Of a stretch of 6,522 nt of DNA, positions 1-6,338 are shown piece by piece. Under the pieces are notes generated by a model, which was not told where the DNA came from, made no database searches, and was given only the letters and a program-made list of their open reading frames with translations. The stretch comes from an uncultured Flammeovirgaceae bacterium (GTDB lineage Bacteria > Bacteroidota > Bacteroidia > Cytophagales > Cyclobacteriaceae), in contig CAMLLI010000265.1 of assembly GCA_946480685.1 (NCBI GenBank), positions 1 to 6,522 on the forward strand. Direction: 5' to 3'. The first letter of the stretch is position 1, and every line of letters starts with the position of its first letter. The translations under genes and the position numbers were made by a program.

Positions 1-336
1 CCCATTCGTAATGATCACGGTCAAGTTGAACACTTCCTTTCATTAGGACTTCCCATCACCGAGCGAAAATTGCATGAACAAATCCAGGAGAAGACACGTG
101 GTATATTAGAGTCTATAGCGTTTAGTGCTTCGCATAATATTCGCGGACCGATGGCACGCATAAAAGGATTGGCCAACCTGATTGAGATGGATGTTTTTGA
201 CCGCGATGAATTCAAAATGGTAGCGCGCAAATTCTCCGCCTGCAGTGACGAACTGAATACTGCCACCAGCGAACTGGTTGACTTCGTGCATAATCACCAG
301 GAATTATTACTTCGCGTAAAGCCCCGTAAATCATAG
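1..336 (+). CDS. PAS / histidine-kinase-like protein, 3' end only (DHp region, no ATPase domain)
   Basis: The frame is open from the first base, so the gene begins upstream of the window and 111 codons are visible. The first ~23 residues (PIRNDHGQVEHFLSLG, then ITERK) are the typical C-terminal edge of a PAS/PAC sensor domain. They are followed by a helical stretch with SASHNIRGPMARIKGL, a match to the HisKA phospho-acceptor box; the candidate phospho-histidine is encoded at 133-135. A second helix follows (about codons 65-100) and the protein ends at TAG 334-336. No N, G1 or G2 box of a HATPase_c domain is present, and the sequence after the stop does not look like a decayed one. Family knowledge: an HK ending at the DHp helices cannot autophosphorylate alone; it could dimerise with, or be phosphorylated by, another kinase. 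Domains upstream are unseen, so a hybrid layout cannot be excluded. Confidence 0.8.
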   Translation, partial: PIRNDHGQVEHFLSLGLPITERKLHEQIQEKTRGILESIAFSASHNIRGPMARIKGLANLIEMDVFDRDEFKMVARKFSACSDELNTATSELVDFVHNHQELLLRVKPRKS

Positions 337-364
337 CCGTTCGCACGCACGGAACATCCACGGA

Positions 365-386
365 ATAAAAAGTATATTTTTTTTAT
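365..386 (+). terminator. AT-only inverted repeat with T-tract, possible terminator or promoter region
   Basis: ATAAAAA (365-371) and TTTTTAT (380-386) form a perfect 7-bp inverted repeat around an 8-nt loop, with eight consecutive T from 377 to 384. It lies 29 bp after the stop of the PAS/HK-like gene, so it could end that transcript, but the stem has no G or C and would be weak. The same segment contains TATATTTT (373-380), one base off the Bacteroidota -7 element TAnnTTTG, and could instead be the promoter of the gene at 435. I see no clear TTG -33 box about 19 bp upstream. Either role is inference. Confidence 0.28.
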
Positions 387-434
387 GGAATCGGTGTGAA
401 TGCTGCATCTCATGTGAAAATAAATCGATTCACT

Positions 435-1169
435 ATGAGTAAACGTATTTCTCTTTCCATCGAAAATCCTTGCCACGAGCAATGGAGTGATTTTACGCCA
501 ACAGCAACCGGAGGCTTTTGCAGTTCGTGCAGTAAAAATGTTATCGACTTTACGAAGATGACCGATGCCGAGGTGCTCGCGTTTTTTACAAACAAACCTG
601 CCAATACCTGCGGACGTTTTCGCACCGACCAAATGAAAAGTTATTCTCTTCAGGCAGCTCCCACTTTTAATCCTGGACTCACATTATTGAAAGCCGGCTT
701 TCTGACGTTGATGTTTGCGTTGGTCGCTAAAGAAAGTTCAGCGAACGTTATTCCACCGCAGATGCCATCGGTATATATGGAGGGCACAGAATATAGGCCG
801 ACTACAGAGTCACGTGTTGCCGATGAAGAGCGTATTGTAAAAGGAATTGTCCGCGATGATATGAATGCGCCTATGCCAGGTGTAAGTATATACCTGAAAG
901 GATCCACGGAAGGAACTGTGACCGATGCCGAAGGGAAATTTGAATTCCCCCGGAAATTAAAAGAAGGCGATGTGCTGATGCTCAGCTTTATCGGCTATAA
1001 AACAATGGAGTATACGATAACTGCTGAGACGGTCGACCAGATCGAAATTGTATTGTCAGCCGCTTACTACGAAATGATGGGTAAAATTGTAGTGGTGGAT
1101 GATATATATACTGAAAAAGAGCAGTCAGGCTTGCGTAAGTGGTGGGGTAAGGTGAAAGACATATTCTAG
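435..1169 (+). CDS. Membrane-anchored protein with four-Cys N-terminal module and CarboxypepD_reg-like domain
   Basis: The protein has 244 residues from ATG 435. That start is preferred over in-frame ATG 396 because MSKRISLSIENPC is the usual opening of this Bacteroidota family; there is no clear SD at either. Residues 12-66 form a compact module, P-C13-H, then F-C29-S-S-C32, VIDFTKMTDAEV and C59-GRF-R-DQ. The four cysteines suggest metal or Fe-S binding, but that is inference. Residues ~82-98 are hydrophobic and uncharged apart from one Lys, a likely single membrane anchor. A linker leads to a CarboxypepD_reg-like beta-sandwich at ~133-208 (VKGIVRDDMNAPMPGVSIYL, then GTVTDAEGKFEF and LSFIGYKT), as at the N terminus of TonB-dependent receptors. 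The tail ends in basic, Trp-rich RKWWGKVKDIF. The transglutaminase-fold gene follows after 25 bp, suggesting an operon. The family occurs widely in Bacteroidota but I know of no assigned function. Confidence 0.85.
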   Translation: MSKRISLSIENPCHEQWSDFTPTATGGFCSSCSKNVIDFTKMTDAEVLAFFTNKPANTCGRFRTDQMKSYSLQAAPTFNPGLTLLKAGFLTLMFALVAKESSANVIPPQMPSVYMEGTEYRPTTESRVADEERIVKGIVRDDMNAPMPGVSIYLKGSTEGTVTDAEGKFEFPRKLKEGDVLMLSFIGYKTMEYTITAETVDQIEIVLSAAYYEMMGKIVVVDDIYTEKEQSGLRKWWGKVKDIF

Positions 1170-1194
1170 GTATATATAGTATCAGTCTGTGCGC

Positions 1195-2202
1195 ATGAAA
1201 CTCTTCACGTGGATCTTGTTGATAGCGGTTACTTGTTCGGTGCCGCGATATGCCCGTGCATTCGATTTTGCCGGTGCAGATTTTTCGAAGGCAGATAGTA
1301 TAGCAGCGCTCTATCCGCGGCATTCGTTGCGCGATCTGCGGGCACTCGCTGGTAAACTGACAAGACCGTTATCAACAGATGCTGAAAAATTCAGGGCGAT
1401 TTATACCTGGGTGTGTACGAACATTGCAAACGACTATGCGCTATACCTGAAGAATGAACGCCACCGCGGAAAGTATACCGATCCTGATGAACGAAAGGCC
1501 TGGAATCGGGAATTCAGCGCGCATGTATTTAAGAAGCTGCTGCATGAGCATAAAACGGTTTGTACAGGTTATGCTTACCTCGTGAAAGAACTTGCTTTTC
1601 ATGCCGGTATAAAATGTGTGATCGTGGATGGTTATGGACGAACCGCCCAATCGAATATACGCGGAGAAGGTATTGCCAATCATTCCTGGAACGCAGTGCA
1701 GCTGAATAATAAATGGTATCTGTGTGATGCCACGTGGTCGAGTGGCGCTGTAGATGCAAAGACCGGTCGCTTTGTTAAAAAGTTTGATGCGGTATATTTC
1801 CTGATGGACCCTGCTCTCTTCATACGCAATCATTACCCGCTTGATACTGCATGGACTTTGCTCAACAAAAAGCCAACACTGCACGAATTTCTAAACCGAC
1901 CGTTGATCTATAGTTCTATATTCCGGTATAACATCCGAAAAATGTTACCCGAAACATTTGATGTCACCATCCCCAAAGGAAGTGCCGTGTCTTTTCAATG
2001 GGACGTTAGCCCTGGCAAACAACCTGAGTCTGTGGCGTTACAAATAAAAGGCAATGATTCACTGGATATGCTATATCCGGAGGTTCATCATTCTGCTGAT
2101 ATGCTTTGTATCGATCATACTTTCCGGACAAAAGGAGCGTACGTTGTGCATATACTTATTGGTGGAAGTTATGCGTGTACTTACTCCGTGCATGTACAGT
2201 AA
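1195..2202 (+). CDS. Secreted transglutaminase-like (KY-type) protein with C-terminal beta domain
   Basis: The protein has 335 residues from ATG 1195. GTG at 1189, two codons earlier, is possible, but the ATG gives a clean signal peptide (MKLFTWILLIAVTCS, then ending near ARA, residue ~22). The central part is a transglutaminase-like cysteine-protease fold: the helix EKFRAIYTWVCTNI (~65-80), catalytic Cys123 in KTVCTGYA, His163 in NHSWNAV and Asp178 in LCDATW, in the standard order and surroundings, so the triad is intact. Residues from ~235 look like a beta-sandwich (FDVTIPKGSAVSFQW ... GAYVVHIL), as in the kyphoscoliosis-peptidase-like branch common in Bacteroidota. Expected location is the periplasm or cell surface. 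Members of the superfamily may be proteases, cross-linking enzymes or transferases; the substrate cannot be read here. It probably shares a transcript with the CarboxypepD_reg protein upstream. Confidence 0.88.
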   Translation: MKLFTWILLIAVTCSVPRYARAFDFAGADFSKADSIAALYPRHSLRDLRALAGKLTRPLSTDAEKFRAIYTWVCTNIANDYALYLKNERHRGKYTDPDERKAWNREFSAHVFKKLLHEHKTVCTGYAYLVKELAFHAGIKCVIVDGYGRTAQSNIRGEGIANHSWNAVQLNNKWYLCDATWSSGAVDAKTGRFVKKFDAVYFLMDPALFIRNHYPLDTAWTLLNKKPTLHEFLNRPLIYSSIFRYNIRKMLPETFDVTIPKGSAVSFQWDVSPGKQPESVALQIKGNDSLDMLYPEVHHSADMLCIDHTFRTKGAYVVHILIGGSYACTYSVHVQ

Positions 2203-2215
2203 TTGTAGTGCCGGA

Positions 2216-2249
2216 GTTGTTAATGTTGTAACGTTTAAAATCTAACAAC
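2216..2249. repeat. 7-bp perfect inverted repeat after the transglutaminase-like gene
   Basis: GTTGTTA (2216-2222) and TAACAAC (2243-2249) are perfect reverse complements separated by 20 bp; the loop contains the small palindrome AACGTT (2230-2235). It lies 14 bp after the stop of the transglutaminase-like gene. It is AT-rich and no T-run follows directly, so it is a poor intrinsic terminator; an operator for the permease gene downstream is the alternative. No function is shown. Confidence 0.3.
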
Positions 2250-2304
2250 AAGTAATTTTCCTTCCTTAGAACTTTTTACGGTTTTACGACATCCTGTATA
2301 GCAA

Positions 2305-2323
2305 GAGACATCTGCGCTGTCTC
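2305..2323 (+). promoter_or_regulatory. Hairpin-forming inverted repeat in the leader of the permease gene
   Basis: GAGACA (2305-2310) and TGTCTC (2318-2323) form a perfect 6-bp stem with a 7-nt loop, 38 bp before the permease ATG. The rest of the 2203-2361 gap is AT-rich and I find no convincing TTG / TAnnTTTG promoter pair in it. It could be an operator half-site pair or a leader hairpin. PadR-type or two-component regulation is common for such permeases elsewhere, but no regulator gene is present next to this one. Confidence 0.3.
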
Positions 2324-2361
2324 ATCAGATTTCTCATCGCTATCACCTAACTATAAAAACT

Positions 2362-4740
2362 ATGCTAAGGAATTACCTTCTTATTGGCTGGCGAAATCTT
2401 GTTCGCACGAAAGTATTTTCAGTGGTAAATATAGCGGGGTTGTCGGCCGGTATGGCGGTTGCTATATTGATCGGTATCTGGGTATGGGATGAGCTAAGCT
2501 TTAATACATCATTTCGTAACTACGATCGGCTGGCAGAGGTATATCATCACGTAACGTTTGGTGACGAGCTTATCACAATCAGTGATGTGCCCGAGCCGCT
2601 GGGCCGCACACTGAAAGATGTATATCCAGACTTTGAAGACGTAGCAACTACTTCCAATCCGCGCAGTCATATTATTCAATACGGAGAATCTGCGCTTGCA
2701 AAAACTTGTTTGTTTGTCGAGCCTGCATTTGTTACCATGTTTTCGCTGGATATACTGCAGGGAAGTAAAACGGCACTCGAGGATATACATTCTGTGCTGA
2801 TGTCACAGACACTCGCAGCATCGCTTGTGGGTGATGATCCGGTCGGTAAATCTGTGAAGTTTAATAATCGTGATCACCTGGTAATAGCCGGTATATATCG
2901 CGACTTCCCTTCCAACTCCGAGTTTGCAGAAATAAAAATGATATTGCCACTGGCATACCGTCAGTCGTTGAATGAATCTGCAAAGGACAATTGGGAAGAT
3001 TATTCTTTTGTGAGTTATGTATTGATGAAAGATGGCACTTCTTTCGAGGATGCAGAACCGAAAATTAAGAATGTACTCTATCAGCATGCATCCAACGATG
3101 GTAAAGCACTGAAGCCTGAAGGAATTTTATTTCCAATGGCAAAGTGGCATCTCTATGCTGAATTTAAAGATGGCGTCAATACAGGTACACAAATTCGCTT
3201 TGTATGGATTTTTGGTATCATTGGTGCATTTGTGTTAATGCTGGCGTGTATAAACTTTATGAACCTGAGCACCGCCCGAAGTGAAAAACGTTCGAAAGAA
3301 ATCGGTGTTCGGAAAGTGATGGGTTCACTGCGAAGTCAATTGGTGAATCAGTTTCTGATTGAATCACTATTAACCGTATGTATAAGTTTTTTACTGGCGT
3401 TGCTCATTGCGCAACTTTTGCTGCCCTGGTTCAATACACTGTCCGGTAAAAACATGGCTATACCCTATGGTAATTTTATATTTATACTGGTGGCGCTGAT
3501 TTTCATTGTGACCACAAGTTTACTGGCCGGAAGTTACCCTGCGCTATACCTGTCGTCATTCAACCCGGTAAAAGTGTTGAAAGGTATATATCATGCCGGC
3601 CGGGGTACATCTGTACCAAGAAAGGTATTGGTGGTTTTTCAGTTTACGGCTTCTATCATTATTGTCATTGGTACTATTGTAGTATTTCTGCAGATTCAAC
3701 ATGCGAAGGATCGGCCGGTTGGTTTCGATCGCAAGGGAATTATACATATACCGATCCGTACTGAAGACCTTGCCAAAGCTGACTATAATATTCTGCGCGA
3801 TCAGTTGCTTGCTACAGGCGTTGTAGAAAACATGGCTATATCTGATTTTCCTATTACCGGTTCCATGAGCGCAGATGCATCGCTTACATGGCCGGGTAAA
3901 GATCCGGCTTTGCGGCCGCTGGTGGCGTTGAACAGTTGCAGTCACGACTTCCCTGCAACCAATGGTTTTCAATTCGTTGAAGGACGTGATTTCTCCCGTG
4001 CGCTCGCGTCCGACTCATCTGCGGTTGTTATAAATGAAATGGCTGCGCGCCTCATAGCAGGCGAACAGAGTGCTGTTGGTAAGAAGATCAGTTTCGGCTA
4101 TGGCAGGGAACGTGAAATTGTTGGTGTAATAAAAGACCAGATCCGCTGGACACCCTTTGCCAAACAAAGTCCGCATATATACTTTGTTCGCTACGATGGT
4201 GCAGGCTATATCACGGTTCGCCTGCGTATGGACGCCAGTACGCACGATGCTTTGCAAAAGATTGAGACCGTGATGAAAAAGGTGGATGCCGCTGCCCCGT
4301 TCGAGTATAAATTTGTAGATGAAGATTATGCGCACCTGTTTCATGACGAAGAACGCATCGGTACATTGGCTTCGGTGTTTGCTGCTCTCGCAATTTTCAT
4401 CAGTTGTATTGGCATCTTTGCATTGGCTGCATTTGCTGCGAGCCAGCGCACGAAAGAAATTGGCATACGAAAAGTGCTTGGTGCTTCTGTGTTTGCATTG
4501 TGGCGCATGCTGGCAAAAGACTTCCTGATACTGGTTGTTGTGGCAATTTTACTGGCATCACCGTTGGCGTATTACTTGCTGCAGCAATGGCTGCAACGCT
4601 ACGAGTATCGCATAGATATACCGTTGACTGTTTTTATTGTTACGGCTGTCTTTGCGTTGCTGGTTACACTGTTAACCATCAGTTACCAGACGCTGAAGGC
4701 AGCGTGGATAAATCCGGTAAAAAGTTTGAAAGCAGAATAA
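2362..4740 (+). CDS. FtsX/MacB-type ABC transporter permease, two-module, without ATPase
   Basis: The protein has 792 residues, usual for the Bacteroidota MacB-like permeases. The start ATG 2362 follows A-rich CTATAAAAACT, a typical SD-less Bacteroidota leader. Order: N-terminal MLRNYLLIGWRNLVRTK and TM1 (~18-43); a periplasmic MacB_PCD-like domain (~45-275); TM2 (~281-303) and the FtsX signature EIGVRKVMGS (313-322), TM3 (~335-358) and TM4 (~371-392, ending AGSYPALYLSSFNPVK). Then comes a second module: TM5 (~422-446), a second periplasmic domain (~450-660), TM6 (~666-692), EIGIRKVLGAS (699-709), TM7 (~720-744) and TM8 (~754-776). The internal duplication is clear from the two EIGxRKV motifs. 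By family knowledge the protein couples cytoplasmic ATP hydrolysis to periplasmic movement (efflux, lipoprotein release or signalling), but the LolD/MacB-type ATPase partner is not in this window. The substrate is unknown. The reading frame is intact. Confidence 0.93.
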   Translation: MLRNYLLIGWRNLVRTKVFSVVNIAGLSAGMAVAILIGIWVWDELSFNTSFRNYDRLAEVYHHVTFGDELITISDVPEPLGRTLKDVYPDFEDVATTSNPRSHIIQYGESALAKTCLFVEPAFVTMFSLDILQGSKTALEDIHSVLMSQTLAASLVGDDPVGKSVKFNNRDHLVIAGIYRDFPSNSEFAEIKMILPLAYRQSLNESAKDNWEDYSFVSYVLMKDGTSFEDAEPKIKNVLYQHASNDGKALKPEGILFPMAKWHLYAEFKDGVNTGTQIRFVWIFGIIGAFVLMLACINFMNLSTARSEKRSKEIGVRKVMGSLRSQLVNQFLIESLLTVCISFLLALLIAQLLLPWFNTLSGKNMAIPYGNFIFILVALIFIVTTSLLAGSYPALYLSSFNPVKVLKGIYHAGRGTSVPRKVLVVFQFTASIIIVIGTIVVFLQIQHAKDRPVGFDRKGIIHIPIRTEDLAKADYNILRDQLLATGVVENMAISDFPITGSMSADASLTWPGKDPALRPLVALNSCSHDFPATNGFQFVEGRDFSRALASDSSAVVINEMAARLIAGEQSAVGKKISFGYGREREIVGVIKDQIRWTPFAKQSPHIYFVRYDGAGYITVRLRMDASTHDALQKIETVMKKVDAAAPFEYKFVDEDYAHLFHDEERIGTLASVFAALAIFISCIGIFALAAFAASQRTKEIGIRKVLGASVFALWRMLAKDFLILVVVAILLASPLAYYLLQQWLQRYEYRIDIPLTVFIVTAVFALLVTLLTISYQTLKAAWINPVKSLKAE

Positions 4741-4756
4741 CGCTATATATATCTGA

Positions 4757-5695
4757 CTACGAAGTTATATCAACCAGCGCCTGGAAAACATTCAGCGGGT
4801 ATTCTGCCAGGCGGTTGCACAAGTATAGATGCCATTCTTTACCATAAACAAAATATAGCTTGGCCGGATACCCTTCATCTTTTAAAGCCTGCAATTGCTG
4901 ATTTTGTATTCCGAAAAGACTTTCAAATTCATATACACTACGGTGTGTATTATACTTCCGTATCAGTTCTTTAGCAGCCTGCTGTAGTGAATGGTGATGT
5001 GTAGCAATGGAGCACAAGTGGTTGCTCGCGAGGAGCTGATCGATATAGTCAAGATACCGGTTGTCCAATGCTGTGCCTCGCGGTAACGAAAGTTCTGCGG
5101 GTGTCTCAAAAGCGCCCTTTACAATTCTTATTCTGCCGGGAAATTTGATTGCTTCTGCAAAGTCATCTTGTGTACGATGCAGATAAGCTTGCAGCGTAAT
5201 GGCTACGTTGCTATAGGTTCGTGCGATATCATAGTATGTACGCAACACAGCATCCGTTCGCGTGGTATCTTCGGCACTGATCGTTACTTCGATAGCGGCA
5301 GTGGCAGCCTCGCGGCAAATCAGGTCCAGGTTGTGCAGGCATAGGTCACGGCCAATAGCCAGTCCGATGTGCGATAAGTCTAACGAAACGGTAGCATTCA
5401 GATTGAGAAGTTTTATCTGCCGGCATATCGCTATAAATTCATTTCGTGCAGCATTTGCTTCCGCTTCGGTTCGGGTACTCTCGCCCATAAACTCGATCGA
5501 GCACTTAAAACCATTTTCATTCTGGATTTTTACCTTTTCAATAGTCTCCGGTAGTGTTTCGCCACCGGTATAGCGGTCTGCTGCTTTTTTTAACGTGGCG
5601 AAGAGAGCAGGGTTCGCCAGTATATATTCCTTGGCTTCTTCATGGAGTGCTGCTTTGCGCAGCGCGGCCGATGCCTGGTGTAATAATGCTTCCAT
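4757..5695 (-). CDS. Proline-dehydrogenase-like flavoprotein with altered substrate pocket
   Basis: The protein has 312 residues from ATG 5695, close to the ~300 of monofunctional Bacillus-type PRODH. The open frame runs up to 5827, but a start there would overlap the regulator gene by ~65 bp and add residues unlike the family. PRODH landmarks in order: GGET (44-47), FMGEST (69-74), VSLDLSHIGL (103-112), VTISAED (137-143), LQAY (168-171), RIVKGAF (190-196), ATHH (231-234), YEFESLFGI (255-263), KLYFVYGKEWHLYLCNRLAEYP (split at 279-290 and 291-300). These indicate the FAD-binding TIM barrel that oxidises L-proline to P5C. By eye against E. coli PutA, FAD-contact Gln (169), Arg431 (190), Tyr540 (281), Tyr552 (291), Arg556 (295) and Glu559 (298) are kept, but Lys329 is Asp106, Asp370 is Ser140, Tyr437 is Phe196 and Arg555 is Asn294. 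Proline may therefore not be its true substrate. No P5C dehydrogenase gene is nearby. It converges on the permease gene with only 16 bp between stops. Confidence 0.85.
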   Translation of the reverse strand: MEALLHQASAALRKAALHEEAKEYILANPALFATLKKAADRYTGGETLPETIEKVKIQNENGFKCSIEFMGESTRTEAEANAARNEFIAICRQIKLLNLNATVSLDLSHIGLAIGRDLCLHNLDLICREAATAAIEVTISAEDTTRTDAVLRTYYDIARTYSNVAITLQAYLHRTQDDFAEAIKFPGRIRIVKGAFETPAELSLPRGTALDNRYLDYIDQLLASNHLCSIATHHHSLQQAAKELIRKYNTHRSVYEFESLFGIQNQQLQALKDEGYPAKLYFVYGKEWHLYLCNRLAEYPLNVFQALVDITS

Positions 5696-5721
5696 ATATA
5701 TTGATGCTATACGTGATGTCT

Positions 5722-5729
5722 CAAATGTA
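5722..5729 (-). promoter_or_regulatory. Candidate Bacteroidota -7 element before the PRODH-like gene
   Basis: On the minus strand TACATTTG is an exact match to TAnnTTTG, the -7 element of the primary Bacteroidota sigma factor. It sits in the 67-bp gap between the regulator stop and the PRODH-like ATG, and would start transcription near 5715, leaving a leader of about 20 nt. The -33 TTG/TTTG box is not evident at the expected ~19-bp spacing; only T-rich sequence is there. If used, it would let the enzyme gene be transcribed independently of the regulator. Confidence 0.4.
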
Positions 5730-5762
5730 ACGCATATCGGAAAAAGCAGCGATTGATCTATG

Positions 5763-6338
5763 TTAAGGAATGATAGCCTTTCGTATTCTGCTAAGGCTTT
5801 CGGCTTGTATGCCCAGGTACCGGGCAATTTTGGTACCGGGCAAACGCTTTACTACTTCCGGATCTTTTTCCAGAAGTACTTTATAGCGCTCTTCAGCGGA
5901 AAGCGTTAAGAAGTCTTTCTCCCTTCTCGCCCGCGACAGAAACAACTGATTGGCTATATGCAGATTCAAATGCGCGGACACCAGCGATGTTTGATTGGCA
6001 CGGAGAAAACTTTCCCGTTGTATAATGCTGATGGTGCAGGGAGTAAGCGCTACAACCTGCACATCCGAAGGCTGCTGTAACACAAAAGAAGTATAGGCAC
6101 CAAAGAATTCACCGGCAAAAACGAATTCTAGTATTTTCTCTTCATCACCTTTTAGCGTACTAACCTGCACTACGCCTTCCTGTAACAACATGATCTTGTC
6201 TTCAATCTGGTTATAGTCCGTTATAATCGTGTGCGATTGTAAGGTTCGTTGTTCGACATCAAAGGGCAGCGTAAAGTCGCCTGCTTCATAGCCCGCTATA
6301 TTTCGTTGAATAAATGATTTGATAGTCACGGTTATCAA
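5763..6338 (-). CDS. Crp/Fnr-family transcriptional regulator
   Basis: The protein has up to 191 residues. An N-terminal cyclic-nucleotide-binding-like beta-roll (~20-115, with LQEGVVQV and FAGEFFGAYTSF) is joined by a long dimerisation helix to a C-terminal winged HTH (LSAEERYKVLLEKDPEV, then KIARYLGIQAESLSRIRK to the end). The recognition helix around SLSRIRK is intact. The phosphate-binding cassette keeps GE but has no Arg at the position that contacts the cAMP phosphate in E. coli CRP (QQPSDVQ instead of an RSA-type motif), and there is only one Cys, so neither cAMP nor an FNR-type Fe-S cluster is a likely ligand. No ATG is available: an in-frame TAA lies at 6347-6345, and the first possible starts are TTG 6338 and GTG 6329; the latter would give 188 residues. 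The gene precedes the PRODH-like gene on the same strand by 67 bp, which makes that gene a plausible target. Confidence 0.88.
   Translation of the reverse strand: MITVTIKSFIQRNIAGYEAGDFTLPFDVEQRTLQSHTIITDYNQIEDKIMLLQEGVVQVSTLKGDEEKILEFVFAGEFFGAYTSFVLQQPSDVQVVALTPCTISIIQRESFLRANQTSLVSAHLNLHIANQLFLSRARREKDFLTLSAEERYKVLLEKDPEVVKRLPGTKIARYLGIQAESLSRIRKAIIP
6319..6338. promoter_or_regulatory. Inverted repeat over the start of the Crp/Fnr-family gene
   Basis: TTGATA (6319-6324) and TATCAA (6333-6338) are perfect inverted repeats with an 8-bp spacer, covering both candidate start codons of the regulator gene. The half-sites resemble FNR half-sites (TTGAT/ATCAA), but the gap between TTGAT and ATCAA is 10 bp instead of 4, so it is not a canonical FNR box. 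It may be an operator for autoregulation, or mRNA structure around the start codon, or chance. Confidence 0.35.

Noticed and set aside
396..434. Upstream ATG 396 as the start of the CarboxypepD_reg protein
   Set aside because: The 13 extra residues do not resemble the conserved N terminus of the family, which begins close to MSKRISLSIENPC.
4404..4847. 147-codon open frame overlapping the 3' end of the permease gene
   Set aside because: It is out of frame with a clearly conserved FtsX domain and its residues (many Cys, His and Trp) look like an alternative-frame reading, with no start context or family resemblance.
5262..5573. Plus-strand open frame opposite the PRODH-like gene
   Set aside because: It is an antisense reading of conserved PRODH motifs, Ser/Arg-rich, with no recognisable domain.
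5696..5827. N-terminal extension of the PRODH-like protein up to an ATG at 5827
   Set aside because: It would overlap the 3' end of the regulator gene by about 65 bp, contain the candidate -7 promoter inside the coding sequence, and add residues without family similarity. ATG 5695 gives a normal family length.
6319..6338. A genuine FNR box
   Set aside because: The half-sites are right but TTGAT and ATCAA are 10 bp apart instead of 4, and the regulator lacks the cysteines of FNR.
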